From: Clostridia bacterium
GTDB lineage: Bacteria; Bacillota; Clostridia; Oscillospirales; Acutalibacteraceae
Length of the DNA: 64,000 bases
Assembly: GCA_900766585.1 (NCBI GenBank)
Contig: CAAFVV010000040.1
Location: 1-64,000, forward strand
Direction: 5' to 3'
The position numbers and the translations under genes were made by a program. Under the pieces are notes generated by a model. That model did no database searches. It had not been told where the DNA came from and was given only the letters and a program-made list of their open reading frames with translations. Shown here in pieces: positions 49,410-59,718 of this stretch. Each line of letters opens with the position of its first letter. The stretch's first letter is position 1.

Positions 49410-52298
49410 ATGAAACGACGAGTGTGTGCCGGATCGGCAGCGCTGCTGCTGCTGATCGGGTCGCTTTGCCCCGGCATGGGCGCTGCCGCGGCGGAGGAAC
49501 CCGTTTCCTCTGTGCGGGAGGCGGCAGAGACCGGGAAAACGGCGCAGCCCCCCGCCTACCGGGACTACATACAGGGCTGCCCCGATCTGTACGGCAGCGG
49601 GAGCGTGACCGTGACGGCGGAGGATGCCGCCGAGACGGACGGCGTGAAACGCGAGAGCGGCTATGCGGGCTATGCCGATGAGGCGGGCAAGCCGCTTTCG
49701 GCGCTGCTGACCGCGCCGGAGGCGACGGCGACATGGCGGGTCAGCGTGCCCGCCGACGGGCGCTACCGGCTGACGGTCGCGTATTATCCCATGGAGGGCA
49801 CGGGCAAGTCGGCGGAGCGCACGCTGCTGCTCGACGGGCAGGTGCCGTTTGCCGAGGCGGAATCCCTCTGCTTTGAGCGGACGTTTGGTGACGACGGGGA
49901 GAAAAGCGTGGACAAAAACGGCAACGAGTCCCGCCCGTCGCAGATCGAGACGCCGCGCTGGAGCGTAAAAACGCTGACCGACGCGGACGGCTTTATCGGG
50001 GAGGCGCTTTGCCTGTATCTGACGGCGGGGACGCATACGCTGAGCCTTGCCGGGCTGCGCGAGCCGGTGGCGTTCGGGCAGCTCACGCTGTCCCCCGCCG
50101 CCCCGGTCCCAACCTATGCCGAGGTGCGGGCTGCCGCCGCCTATCCGGATGCCGCCGGAACCGAGGCGGTCGCGGTCATTCCCGCCGAAACGGCGGGCGC
50201 GCGCTCCGACCCGACGCTGTATGCGACGTGGGACCGTTCCTCACCGCTGACCGAGCCGATGGACTATCACGCCATCCGGCTCAACACCATCGGCGGCACG
50301 CAGTGGCGGCTGGCGGGACAGTGGATCGAGTGGACGTTTTCGGTGCCGCGGGACGGCTGCTACCGCATTGCCCTGCGGGCGCGGAAAAATCAGACGGCGG
50401 GCGTCGGCGCAAGCCGCTGCCTGACGATCGACGGCGAGCTGCCGTTTGCCGAGGCGGCGCAGATCACGGTGCCGTACAGCAGCCGGTGGCAGTCGGTCGT
50501 GCTGGGCGATAAGCAGGGCGATTGGCTGTTCCCGCTGTCGGCGGGGACGCATACGCTGCGGCTGACCGTGACACTCGGTGAGCTGGGCGGGATCGCGCAG
50601 CAGACCGACGCGCTGCTTGCCCGTCTTGAGCGGGTCTACCGCGAGATCCTCGTCATCACCGGCACGTCGCCCGACACCTACCGCGACTATTATCTGGACA
50701 AGGAGATCCCGGACACGCTTACAGAGATGGCGGCGCTGTCCGGCGAGCTGACGGCGCTTTCGGCGGCGCTGACCGAAAAGACCGGCGGGCGCAGCGCGCA
50801 GAACAGCCTGCTCGACCGCCTTGCGCGCGAGACGGCGCAGATGAGCGAAAAGCCCGCCCGCGTGGCGCAGATGCTGTCCACGTTCAAGAGTGACCTGTCC
50901 TCGCTCGGCAGCTGGAGCCTCGGCATCCGCGAGCAGCCGCTCGAGCTGGACACCATTGCCGTGCTGCCCGACCGGGCGGCTGCTCCGGCGGGCGACGCGG
51001 GCTTTTTTGCCGGGCTGTGGCATGAGCTGCGCCTGTTTGCCGCGGCATTTACGGCGGATTACACCGGCGACAGCGGCGACACGGAAGAAAACGCCGTCGA
51101 GGTCTGGGTGACGGGCGGACGCGAGCAGGCGCAGATCCAGCGCCAGCTGACCGCGCGGGAATACAGCGCCAAGGGGCAGGGCGCGGTCAACGTCAGGCTC
51201 GTGGCATCGTCGGCGGTGCTGCCGTCCGTGTTGAGCGGGCGCTGCGGCGACATCGTGCTCGGGGTCGCCTCCGCCACCGTAATGGATCTGGCGGCGCGCG
51301 GCGCGCTGCTGCCGCTTGCCGGCCGGGTGGACGAAACGGCGCTGTCCGGCTCGTTTTATGAGTCGGCGCTGCTGCCGCTGCGCTATGAGGGCACGCTGTA
51401 TGCGCTGCCCGACAGCCAGAATTTCCCGGTCGTCTTTTACCGCACAGATATTTTCGCGGAGCTGGGCATCACCGTGCCGGACACATGGGAGGAGCTGTAT
51501 GACGTCTTGTATGTGCTGGCGCAGAACCGCATGGATTTCGGTCTGCCCGCGGCAATGTCCTCCTATGCGGCGATTTTGTATCAGCAGGGCGGTGCGTTTT
51601 ATAAGAACGGCGGGCGCCGCTCCTGTATGGGCGACACGGTGAACATCAACGCGTTCCGCACCTATGCCGACCTGTTCGTGCAGTACAGCCTGCCGCGCAC
51701 CTACGATCTCGCCAACCGCTTCCGCAGCGGCGAAATGCCGCTTGCCGTCGCGGATTACAGCACGACCTATAACCGGCTGACGGTGTTTGCCCCCGAGATC
51801 CGCGGGCGGTGGAGCTTTGCGCCGATGATCGGCACAAAGCGGGAAGACGGCACGATAGACCGCACCGCCGTCGGCAGCGTGACCGGTGCGGTCATTCTGA
51901 AAACCGCCGCCGATCCCGACGGGTGCGTGCGCTTTGTGCAGTGGTGGACGGGCGCGGATGCACAGGCGCGCTATGCCCGCGAGCAGGAGAGCGTCATGGG
52001 CGCCGCCGCGCGCTATCCCGTGGCGAACCGCGAGGCGATGGAGCGTATCGACTGGGATGCCGACCGCCTGGCGGTGCTGCAGGCGCAGTGGGCGCAGGTG
52101 CGGGGCATCCCGGAGGTGCCGGGCGGGTATTACACCTCCCGCTATGTGGATTTTGCGTATAAAGCCGTGGTGCTGCGCGCGAAGAATGCCCGCGAGGTGC
52201 TGGCGGATTACGCCGACGTGATCGACCGCGAGCTGCGCAGCAAGCGGGAGGAATTCGGACTGGATACCGCAACGGACGGAAAGGAGGAGACGCCATGA
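49410..52298 (+). CDS. Chimeric protein: duplicated carbohydrate-binding-like modules plus solute-binding domain
   Basis: A 962-residue secreted protein with a signal peptide (residues 1-30). Two similar beta modules follow at about 75-215 and 270-400: each contains W..SVP.DG.YR, an LDG/IDGxLPFAEA turn and TAGTHTL strand. From about 560 to 900 lies an extracellular solute-binding domain (VNVRLVASSAVLPSVLSG, LYALPDSQNFPVVFYRTDIFAELGITVPDTWEELYDVL). No lipobox is clear. The first strong RBS is GGGAGG, 12 bases before ATG 49410. It may concentrate glycan near the importer. Overlaps the next permease by 4 bases. Confidence 0.8.
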   Translation: MKRRVCAGSAALLLLIGSLCPGMGAAAAEEPVSSVREAAETGKTAQPPAYRDYIQGCPDLYGSGSVTVTAEDAAETDGVKRESGYAGYADEAGKPLSALLTAPEATATWRVSVPADGRYRLTVAYYPMEGTGKSAERTLLLDGQVPFAEAESLCFERTFGDDGEKSVDKNGNESRPSQIETPRWSVKTLTDADGFIGEALCLYLTAGTHTLSLAGLREPVAFGQLTLSPAAPVPTYAEVRAAAAYPDAAGTEAVAVIPAETAGARSDPTLYATWDRSSPLTEPMDYHAIRLNTIGGTQWRLAGQWIEWTFSVPRDGCYRIALRARKNQTAGVGASRCLTIDGELPFAEAAQITVPYSSRWQSVVLGDKQGDWLFPLSAGTHTLRLTVTLGELGGIAQQTDALLARLERVYREILVITGTSPDTYRDYYLDKEIPDTLTEMAALSGELTALSAALTEKTGGRSAQNSLLDRLARETAQMSEKPARVAQMLSTFKSDLSSLGSWSLGIREQPLELDTIAVLPDRAAAPAGDAGFFAGLWHELRLFAAAFTADYTGDSGDTEENAVEVWVTGGREQAQIQRQLTAREYSAKGQGAVNVRLVASSAVLPSVLSGRCGDIVLGVASATVMDLAARGALLPLAGRVDETALSGSFYESALLPLRYEGTLYALPDSQNFPVVFYRTDIFAELGITVPDTWEELYDVLYVLAQNRMDFGLPAAMSSYAAILYQQGGAFYKNGGRRSCMGDTVNINAFRTYADLFVQYSLPRTYDLANRFRSGEMPLAVADYSTTYNRLTVFAPEIRGRWSFAPMIGTKREDGTIDRTAVGSVTGAVILKTAADPDGCVRFVQWWTGADAQARYAREQESVMGAAARYPVANREAMERIDWDADRLAVLQAQWAQVRGIPEVPGGYYTSRYVDFAYKAVVLRAKNAREVLADYADVIDRELRSKREEFGLDTATDGKEETP

Positions 52299-53191
52299 CG
52301 GAAAAACGGCGCCGCGGCTTAAAGCAGACGGCGGTCTCGTGGGGCTTTTGCCTGCCGTATATGAGCGTGTTTTTCGTGTTCACCGTGCTGCCGGTGCTCG
52401 CGTCCATCCTGCTCAGCTTCACGAGCTTCAACCTGGTGTCCCCGCCGACCGTGGTGGGCATCCGCAACTATGTCCGCCTGTTTTTAGAGGACGATATCTT
52501 CAAGATCGCGCTGAAAAACACGCTGTTTTTCGCCCTGCTGACCGGCCCGGTCAGCTATGTGCTGTGCTTTGTGTTCGCGTGGCTGATCAACAGCTTAAAC
52601 CGCCGCCTGCGCACGGCGCTGACCCTGTTTTACTACGCCCCTTCCATCGCGGGCAACATGGCGGCGATCTGGGCGCTGATCTTTTCCGGCGACGAATACG
52701 GGCTGTTAAACGGGCTGCTCATCCGGCTCGGCATCGTGACGTCGCCGGTGCAGTGGCTGACCGATTCGACCTATATCACCGGTGTTGTGATCGTTGTCAT
52801 TCTGTGGTCGAGCCTCGGCACGAGCTTTCTGACCTTTATCGCCGGTCTGCAGAACATCGACCGCACGCTTCTGGAGGCGGGGGCGATCGACGGCGTGCGC
52901 AACCGCTGGCAGGAGCTGTATTACATCATCCTGCCGGGAATGCGGCCGCAGCTGATGTTCGGGGCGGTCATGAGCATCAGCGGCTCGTTCGGGGTCGGCG
53001 CGGTCATCACGTCGCTTGTCGGCTTCCCGAGTCCGGACTATATCGTCCACACGCTGGTGCACCATCTGGAGGACTACGGCGGCGCGCGGTATGAGATGGG
53101 CTATGCCTCTGCCATTGCGACGCTGTTGTTCCTCGTGATGATTCTGTCGAACAAGCTGGTCCAGCGGCTCATCGCGCGGGTCGGAAGCTGA
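52295..53191 (+). CDS. Sugar ABC transporter permease (MalF-like)
   Basis: A 298-residue binding-protein-dependent permease with six membrane helices and the EAA coupling motif EAGAIDGVRNRWQELYYIILPGM near residue 190. Start overlaps the chimeric binding-protein gene by 4 bases (ATGA). Forms a heterodimer with the next gene. Confidence 0.92.
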   Translation: MTEKRRRGLKQTAVSWGFCLPYMSVFFVFTVLPVLASILLSFTSFNLVSPPTVVGIRNYVRLFLEDDIFKIALKNTLFFALLTGPVSYVLCFVFAWLINSLNRRLRTALTLFYYAPSIAGNMAAIWALIFSGDEYGLLNGLLIRLGIVTSPVQWLTDSTYITGVVIVVILWSSLGTSFLTFIAGLQNIDRTLLEAGAIDGVRNRWQELYYIILPGMRPQLMFGAVMSISGSFGVGAVITSLVGFPSPDYIVHTLVHHLEDYGGARYEMGYASAIATLLFLVMILSNKLVQRLIARVGS

Positions 53192-53205
53192 AAGGAGGGG
53201 AACCG

Positions 53206-54063
53206 ATGGCTTTACTCAAACAGGACTACCGGCACCGCCGGGCGGGAGACATCGTGATCTTCCTGTTTCTGCTGGTCGGGGCGGCGTTTATGTGCCTGCC
53301 GCTTCTCTATGCCTTTTCCAACGCGCTCAAGCCGATGGAGGAGCTGTGGGAATTTCCGCCGCGGATCTTCGTCCGCCACCCGACCGGGAGAAACTTTGCC
53401 GATCTGATGACCGTGATGCAGGCGTCGCTGGTGCCGTTTTCCAAATACCTGTTCAACACGCTGTTTATCACCGTCGTCGGCACGGGCGGCCACCTGCTTT
53501 TCGCGTCGATGTGTGCCTATGCGTTTACGAAACGGCAGTTTCGCGGGCGCGACCTGATGTTCACGCTGGTAGTGTTTTCGCTGATGTTCAACGGCACGGT
53601 CACGGCAATCCCGAACTTTATGGTCGTGACGTGGCTCGATCTGCTCGATACGCAGTGGGCGCTGATCATTCCGGCGTTCGGCTCGTCGCTCGGGCTGTAT
53701 CTGATGAAGCAGTTTATGGAGCAGCTGCCCGACAGCCTTCTGGAGGCGGCGGAGATGGACGGCGCGGGCGAATGGAGCAAATTCTGGCATATCACGATGC
53801 CGAATGTCCGCTCGGCGTGGCTGACGCTGACCGTGTTTTCGGTGCAGGCGCTGTGGAACATCAGCTCCACGAATTTTATCTTCACCGAGGAATTGAAGCC
53901 GCTCGGCGTGGCGTTTTCCCAGGCCGTGGCGTCCGGCTCGATCGCGCGGGCGGGCGTCGGCGCCGCCGTGGCGGTCGTGATGATGATCGTACCGATTTTG
54001 GTATTCATCATCACCCAGAGCCGCATTATCGAGACGATGACCGCATCCGGCATCAAGGAATAA
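53206..54063 (+). CDS. Sugar ABC transporter permease (MalG-like)
   Basis: A 285-residue permease with six membrane helices and the EAA motif EAAEMDGAGEWSKFWHITMPNV near residue 182. Ribosome site AAGGAGGGG. Pairs with the MalF-like gene 14 bases upstream. No ATPase gene in the window; a shared ATPase elsewhere in the genome is expected. Confidence 0.92.
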   Translation: MALLKQDYRHRRAGDIVIFLFLLVGAAFMCLPLLYAFSNALKPMEELWEFPPRIFVRHPTGRNFADLMTVMQASLVPFSKYLFNTLFITVVGTGGHLLFASMCAYAFTKRQFRGRDLMFTLVVFSLMFNGTVTAIPNFMVVTWLDLLDTQWALIIPAFGSSLGLYLMKQFMEQLPDSLLEAAEMDGAGEWSKFWHITMPNVRSAWLTLTVFSVQALWNISSTNFIFTEELKPLGVAFSQAVASGSIARAGVGAAVAVVMMIVPILVFIITQSRIIETMTASGIKE

Positions 54064-54076
54064 AGGAGGCGTCCGC

Positions 54077-55576
54077 ATGAACGGAATACAAAAAGCTCTG
54101 CGCGGATGCCTGCCGCTGCTGCTGGCGGCACTGCTGGCGGTGCAGGCGGCAGCGCTGCCCGCCGGACCGGCGGCAGAGGAGTGCTACAACTACACCTCAA
54201 ACGGCGAGCCGGTCAGCGCCGTCGCCGCCTATACGCCGACGGTGTACATCTATACCGAGGAGCTGTCGGGCGACGGGCGCTTTGCCCCGTCCGACCTGTG
54301 CGTCGGCGGGGACGAGCTGTACCTTTTGGACGGCGATAACGGCAGGATCTATGTGCTGGACGCCGCCTGCCGCGTGGCGCGGGTACTAAACGGCGTGCAC
54401 GGCAGCCGCGTTACCGACACGCTAGCCCATCCGAAGGGGCTTTGCTTCCGAGACGGGCTGTTGTATATCGCCGACACCGACAACCGGCGGATACTGGCGG
54501 TCGATCCGCAGACCGGCGGGGTGAAAAAGGAGATCGCCGACCCCGGCATACAGGTGCTCGGCGAGGAGGTGGATTTTTTCCCCATCCGCCTGAGCGTCGA
54601 TCGCTCGGGGCGGCTGTTCGTGGTGTCGCGCAACGTCAACCGCGGTCTGGTGATGCTCAGTGCGGACGGGAGCTTCGGCGGCTTTATCGGCGCGCCGAAG
54701 GTCAAGGTGGATCTGAGCGTGTGGCTTACCCGGCTGTTTGCCACCGAGGAGCAGCTCCGCCGCATGCAGGCGTTTGTGCCGACGGAGTACAACAGCGTCG
54801 ATATGGACAGCGAGGGCTTTGTCTATGCGACCATCGGCTCGGTCAGCACCGCAAGTATTAAGGCGGCGATCAGCGCGCGGGACAGCTCCGGCGAAAACGC
54901 CCCGATCCGGCGGCTCAATGCCAAGGGCGAGGATATCCTGACCCGGAACGGCTTTTTCCCGCCGGTCGGCGATCTGCAGTTTACGGCGGCGGACGGCTGC
55001 TCGACGATCGCAGATGTGGCGGTGCGCGGCGGCGGGGTGTATACGCTGCTCGACAGCCGCCGCGGACGGCTGTTCACCTATGACCGGGGCGGTGCGCTTC
55101 TGTATATCCTCGGCGGCACGGGCGACCGCATCGGCTGCTTTACCTCCCCCTGCGCGGTCGCCTGGTGGAACGGGCGGCTTGCCGCCGCGGACGGCGCGGG
55201 GGCGCTGACGCTGTTTGACGTGACCGATCACGGCCGCGTCGTCGATGCGGCGGTGGCGGCGGACGAGGCGGGCGACTACGCCGCGAGCGACAAATACTGG
55301 GACATGGCGCTGGACACGGACGCCAATCTCTACACCGCCTATACCGGCCGCGGCAAGGCGGAGTACCGCAAGGGCAACTACAAAGCCGCCATGGCGCTCT
55401 ACCGCGCCGTCGGCGAGACGACGTATTATTCACAGGCCAAGGCGGCGTTTCGGCAGCAGTGGCTGCGGGATCATGCGCTGCCGGTCGGCATCGCCGGTGT
55501 GCTGGCGGTCGGCGCGCTGATCTACGTCTGGTTTTTCCGGCGGAAAAAACCGAAAAAGGGGGGCGGGGAAATATGA
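54077..55576 (+). CDS. NHL-repeat/TPR-type membrane-anchored protein
   Basis: A 499-residue exported protein. Signal peptide about residues 1-30, NHL-type beta-propeller repeats about 60-370 (LYLLDGDNGRIYVLD, LYIADTDNRRILAVD), then a TPR-like helical hairpin about 395-450 (NLYTAYTGRGKAEYRKGNYKAAMALYRAV) and a C-terminal membrane helix at about 466-485 with a basic tail. The gene sits in the middle of the carbohydrate locus and overlaps the YIP1 gene by 4 bases. Probably displays a propeller outside the membrane; binding partner unknown. Confidence 0.75.
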   Translation: MNGIQKALRGCLPLLLAALLAVQAAALPAGPAAEECYNYTSNGEPVSAVAAYTPTVYIYTEELSGDGRFAPSDLCVGGDELYLLDGDNGRIYVLDAACRVARVLNGVHGSRVTDTLAHPKGLCFRDGLLYIADTDNRRILAVDPQTGGVKKEIADPGIQVLGEEVDFFPIRLSVDRSGRLFVVSRNVNRGLVMLSADGSFGGFIGAPKVKVDLSVWLTRLFATEEQLRRMQAFVPTEYNSVDMDSEGFVYATIGSVSTASIKAAISARDSSGENAPIRRLNAKGEDILTRNGFFPPVGDLQFTAADGCSTIADVAVRGGGVYTLLDSRRGRLFTYDRGGALLYILGGTGDRIGCFTSPCAVAWWNGRLAAADGAGALTLFDVTDHGRVVDAAVAADEAGDYAASDKYWDMALDTDANLYTAYTGRGKAEYRKGNYKAAMALYRAVGETTYYSQAKAAFRQQWLRDHALPVGIAGVLAVGALIYVWFFRRKKPKKGGGEI

Positions 55577-56202
55577 CGATACGAAAATTGCAGCTCCCCT
55601 ATGTGGGCTATGTGCTCGGGCACCCGTTCGACGGGTTTTATGACCTAAAGCACGAAAAACGCGGCAGCGGCATGACGGCGGCGATGCTCTATGTGCTGCT
55701 CGGTCTGTCGGCGCTGTGCCGCGGGCGGTATACGGAATACCTGTTTGACCCGTCGGGCGGTAAAGAAAACGCGCTGTGGCAGCTGGTGATCGCCGTGGGG
55801 CCGTATGTGCTGTGGTGTGTCGCGAACTGGTGCTTTACCTCGCTGATGGACGGCGAGGGCGGGCTTGCGGATATGCTGCTCGCCACCGGCTATGCGCTGA
55901 CGCCGCAGATCATCGCAAATTTTCTGGTGACGGGGCTGAGCTGGATACTCGTGTCGGAGGAGGCGAGCATTCTGTCCGCCGTCTCCGCCATCGGGACGAT
56001 CTGGACGGTCAGCTGGGTGTTTTTCGCCATGATGATCACCCAGCAGTATTCGCTCGGCAAGAGCGCGGTGACGGCGGTGCTGACCCTGATCGGCATGGCG
56101 CTGATCCTGTTTGTGCTGCTGCTGTTGTTTTATCTGGTGCAGCAGCTGTGGACGTTTGCGGGCGATCTGGCGGCGGAGATCGATCTCCGCCTGACGGTAT
56201 AG
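55573..56202 (+). CDS. YIP1-family membrane protein
   Basis: A 209-residue protein with about five membrane segments. The N-terminus LPYVGYVLGHPFDGFYDLKHEKRGSG is a signature seen in bacterial YIP1-like proteins adjacent to DUF5696 genes. Start ATG 55573 overlaps the NHL gene stop. Function unknown. Confidence 0.75.
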   Translation: MTIRKLQLPYVGYVLGHPFDGFYDLKHEKRGSGMTAAMLYVLLGLSALCRGRYTEYLFDPSGGKENALWQLVIAVGPYVLWCVANWCFTSLMDGEGGLADMLLATGYALTPQIIANFLVTGLSWILVSEEASILSAVSAIGTIWTVSWVFFAMMITQQYSLGKSAVTAVLTLIGMALILFVLLLLFYLVQQLWTFAGDLAAEIDLRLTV

Positions 56203-56211
56203 GAGGCGGCT

Positions 56212-58782
56212 ATGAGACGAATCGGATGCGGACTGCTTGCCGCGCTGTGTCTGCTGCTGCCGCTGTGCGGCTGCGGCAGCGCACCGGCGGACGGCGGGGC
56301 GGCGGAAAAGGAGCGGGACGCGGGTTTTTCGCTGTGGGAGCCTGAGGAGGCGCCCGCAGAGGGAGAGCTGGCGGCTGCGCTCGAAAACGACCGCTATACG
56401 CTGCTTGCCGAGCCCGAAACGGGAGAATTTGCCGTGACCGACCGCCAAACGGGGCAGACGCTGTATGCCGACCCCCGCCGCGGCGAGGAGCTGGACACGG
56501 AGGAGGAAACGGTCGGCGGGCTGCTCTCGCCGCTGGTGCTGCATTACAGCGACCGGCTGCAGAAGCAGGCGAGCTACAATGTATTTGACGACTGCCTTGC
56601 CTATGACGGTCAGGTGCAGGTCATGACCGACGGCAAAACGCTGCGGATCCTGTATACGCTCGGCAAGGACAACGAAAAGATGCTGCTGCCGCAGACGTTG
56701 ACCGTCGAGGCGTATGAGGCGTATACCGAGGCGCTGTCCGGCGCGGAAAAGCGCGCCGTCACGCAGAATTACCGCCTGCTGACGACGGCGGAGATGACAA
56801 ACGGGGTCGCCGACCCCTATCTCGACAAGGCTGCCCTTCTGAAGGACTATCCCGCGCTGCGGGAGCGCGATCTGTATGTGCTGCGCGACATCAGCGACGC
56901 GAAAAAGAAGCGGGTGTCGGCGGCGCTCGTCGCGGCGGGGCTGACCTATGACGATGTGCTGGAGCAGCGGGAGCTGTCCGGCATGACCTATACGGACGAT
57001 TCGGTCAAATTTGAGGTGCCGCTGGACATTACGCTGACGGAGGAGGGCTTCACAGCGGCGGTCGACCCGACGGGCATCCGCGCGTCGGAGGGCTGCACCG
57101 TCCTGACGCTTGATCTGCTGCCAGGTCTCGGCGCGACGGCAAAGGCGGGACGCTTTTTTGTGCCGGACGGCACAGGGGCGGAGATCCCGTTTCAAACCGC
57201 CGCCACCGCCGCCTATTCCCAGCGGGTCTACGGCGAGGACGGCAGCCGTATCCGTGCGTCGTCGGCACAGGGTGAAACACCGGTCATCCTCCCCTGCTAT
57301 GCCATGACGGGGGAAAACGGCACGCTGTTTGCGGATATCACCTCCGGAGCAGCTGCCGCCGCGGTATGGGCGGTACCGGCGGGAGGGCTAAACCGCTTTG
57401 CCCGCGCGGGCTTCACCTTTACCGTGACGGATTCCGACAGCCGCGGGGAAAACGCCGACGCCGGCTCTGTGGAGGCGTTTCTGCCCGCCAAGCGGTCGGA
57501 GACGGCGCCGCTTGCGGTGCGTTACCGCTTTTCCGCCCGGGAGGAGACCTATGCCGAGCTGGCAGTCGCCTACCGCGCGCAGCTGACTGCCGACGGGGTG
57601 CTGACCCGCCGGGAGACGGGTACGGCGGGCTTTATGCTTGACCTCTACGGCATGATGCAGAAGGAGGACAACATACTCGGCGTTCCGGTGACGAAAAACG
57701 TGCCGCTGACCACCTTTGCGCAGGCGGAGGAGATCCTCGCGGCGCTGCGGGCGGACGGGGTCGACGGCATCCGCGTGCGCTATCTCGGCATGGGAAACGG
57801 CGGACTGCAAAGCCGGCTTGCGGACGCGCTGCGGCCGGAGCCGTGCCTCGGCGGCGCCCGCGGCTTTGCGGCGCTGTGCGATTATGCCGCAGCTGCCGGG
57901 GCGACGCTGTATCCCGACCTGCCGGTCGGCACGGTCAGCCGCGACGGGTGGTTTGACGGCTTTAAAAAGAGCCGCGACGTCTGCCGCCTGTGCAGCGGTC
58001 AGCTGGCGGTGCAGTCGGCGACCGACCCCGTGGACGGCGGGAAAACGGGGCTAAACCCCCGCTATACCGTGTCGGCGGTGTCGCTGCGCGGGCTGACTGC
58101 CCGCTTGACGGACAGCCTGCGCGGCAATACGGCGGCAGTGTCCTTTTCGACGGCGGGGCGGGTGCTGGATTCCGATTTCGACCGCCGCCGCTTTTCCTCC
58201 CGCGTGGGCGCGGCGGACGCCGTTTCAGCGCTGCTTGCCGCCGTTTCGGATGCAGGCGTGCGGGTCATGGCGGACACGGGGCATCTGTATGCCCTGCGCG
58301 ACACCGACACGGTCGTGGGGCTGCCTGCGGGCAGCAGCGGCTTTGCGGCGGAGAGCCGCTGCGTGCCGTTTGCCCAGATCGTGCTCAGTGGCTCGGTCGA
58401 TTACGCCATGCGGGCGTTCAACGGCACGGGCAGCGAAAAGCAGGAGCGGCTGCGTGCCGTGGAGACGGGGGCGCTGCCGTATTACCGGCTGATGTATGCG
58501 GACAACGTCGTGCTGAAAAATTCGGCATATGAAGCGCTCGGCTCGGTGTCGTTTGCCGTGTGGCGGCAGAGCGCCGCCGAAGCGTATGCGGAGGTGTCCG
58601 CGGCGCTGTCCGCCGTGCGCGGCGCGCAGATTACCGACCACCGATATCTGACCGGGCAGGTGACCTGCACGGCGTATGACAACGGCGTATCGGTCTATGT
58701 CAACTACGGAGAAACGGCGTATACGGCGGACGGGCTGACCGTGCCCGCCGGGGGCTATACCGTGAAAGGAGGGGCGTCATGA
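56212..58782 (+). CDS. DUF5696-like lipoprotein, putative glycosidase-like protein
   Basis: An 856-residue lipoprotein with lipobox LCGC at about residue 17-20. The N-terminal half is beta-rich, and the C-terminal half (from about residue 460) looks like a TIM-barrel (FMLDLYGMMQKEDNILGVPVTKNVPLTT, GIRVRYLGMGNGGLQ, GATLYPDLPVG, SFSTAGRVLDSDFDRRRFSSR). I associate this with DUF5696, which often lies with YIP1 and sugar permeases in Bacillota. Catalytic residues are not identified. Ribosome site AGGAGG. Overlaps the next permease by 4 bases. Confidence 0.7.
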   Translation: MRRIGCGLLAALCLLLPLCGCGSAPADGGAAEKERDAGFSLWEPEEAPAEGELAAALENDRYTLLAEPETGEFAVTDRQTGQTLYADPRRGEELDTEEETVGGLLSPLVLHYSDRLQKQASYNVFDDCLAYDGQVQVMTDGKTLRILYTLGKDNEKMLLPQTLTVEAYEAYTEALSGAEKRAVTQNYRLLTTAEMTNGVADPYLDKAALLKDYPALRERDLYVLRDISDAKKKRVSAALVAAGLTYDDVLEQRELSGMTYTDDSVKFEVPLDITLTEEGFTAAVDPTGIRASEGCTVLTLDLLPGLGATAKAGRFFVPDGTGAEIPFQTAATAAYSQRVYGEDGSRIRASSAQGETPVILPCYAMTGENGTLFADITSGAAAAAVWAVPAGGLNRFARAGFTFTVTDSDSRGENADAGSVEAFLPAKRSETAPLAVRYRFSAREETYAELAVAYRAQLTADGVLTRRETGTAGFMLDLYGMMQKEDNILGVPVTKNVPLTTFAQAEEILAALRADGVDGIRVRYLGMGNGGLQSRLADALRPEPCLGGARGFAALCDYAAAAGATLYPDLPVGTVSRDGWFDGFKKSRDVCRLCSGQLAVQSATDPVDGGKTGLNPRYTVSAVSLRGLTARLTDSLRGNTAAVSFSTAGRVLDSDFDRRRFSSRVGAADAVSALLAAVSDAGVRVMADTGHLYALRDTDTVVGLPAGSSGFAAESRCVPFAQIVLSGSVDYAMRAFNGTGSEKQERLRAVETGALPYYRLMYADNVVLKNSAYEALGSVSFAVWRQSAAEAYAEVSAALSAVRGAQITDHRYLTGQVTCTAYDNGVSVYVNYGETAYTADGLTVPAGGYTVKGGAS

Positions 58783-59699
58783 GACGGCGGCAGTTTATCG
58801 GATTGAAGCGGCGGCAGGCCATGGCGGGCTATGTCTTTCTGGCGCCGATCATCATCGGGCTTGTGTGGCTGTTTCTGCCCGCACTGCTTCAGGCGTGGCA
58901 GTACAGCGTCAGCGATATCCGCATGACGGCAGAGGGCATCGAGCTGACGCCGATCGGGCTGGAGCACTACCGGGACATCCTGTTTGTCAACCGGTCCGCC
59001 CCCTATCTGCTCGATTCCCTGCGCACCATGGCGGTGCAGGTGCCGGTCATCATCATTTTCAGCTTTTTCCTGTCGAATGTGCTCAACCAGCAGTTCTTCG
59101 GGCGCAACACGGCGCGCGCGGTGTTTTTCCTGCCGGTCATCATGGCGGCGGGCGTGCTGACCCAGCTGGAATCGGGCAACCGCATCAACGAGCTGTATAC
59201 CGAGGGGGCGCGGCTGGATACCGGCATGGCGGCGGGCGCGGTGTACAACTATCAGAACCTAAAAGCCCTGCTCGCGGAGTCGGAGCTGAACCGGACGCTG
59301 GTCTCGGTGGTGCTGTATGCCATCGACAGCCTTTACAGCGTCGTCACGTCGTCGGGCGTGCAGGTGCTGATCTTTCTGGCGGGGCTGCAGTCCATTTCGC
59401 CGTCCCTGTATGAGGCCGCCAGAGTGGAGGGCGCAAACGGCTGGATCTGCTTCTGGAAGATCTCGTTCCCGATGATCAGTCCGCTGATCATGGTCAACGT
59501 GGTGTATACGATGATGGACAGCTTTACCCGCTACGACAATGCCGCGATGGCGTATATCCGCGTGTTTCTCTACGGCAACTCGCGGTATTCCTATGCGACG
59601 GCGCTGTCGATCCTGTATATCGGCATCGTGGCGGTGGTCCTCGGCATCACCTATCTCCTGCTTGACCGGATGATGGTGTACCGGGACCGGGCGTCGTGA
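58779..59699 (+). CDS. Sugar ABC transporter permease, second pair, MalF-like
   Basis: A 306-residue permease with six membrane helices, the EAA motif EAARVEGANGWICFWKISFPMI near residue 209, and a 45-residue external loop after helix 3. Start is inside the DUF5696-like gene end. First of a second permease pair in this locus. Confidence 0.9.
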   Translation: MRRRQFIGLKRRQAMAGYVFLAPIIIGLVWLFLPALLQAWQYSVSDIRMTAEGIELTPIGLEHYRDILFVNRSAPYLLDSLRTMAVQVPVIIIFSFFLSNVLNQQFFGRNTARAVFFLPVIMAAGVLTQLESGNRINELYTEGARLDTGMAAGAVYNYQNLKALLAESELNRTLVSVVLYAIDSLYSVVTSSGVQVLIFLAGLQSISPSLYEAARVEGANGWICFWKISFPMISPLIMVNVVYTMMDSFTRYDNAAMAYIRVFLYGNSRYSYATALSILYIGIVAVVLGITYLLLDRMMVYRDRAS

Positions 59700-59718
59700 A
59701 CGGAAGGGAGTGTGGAAA

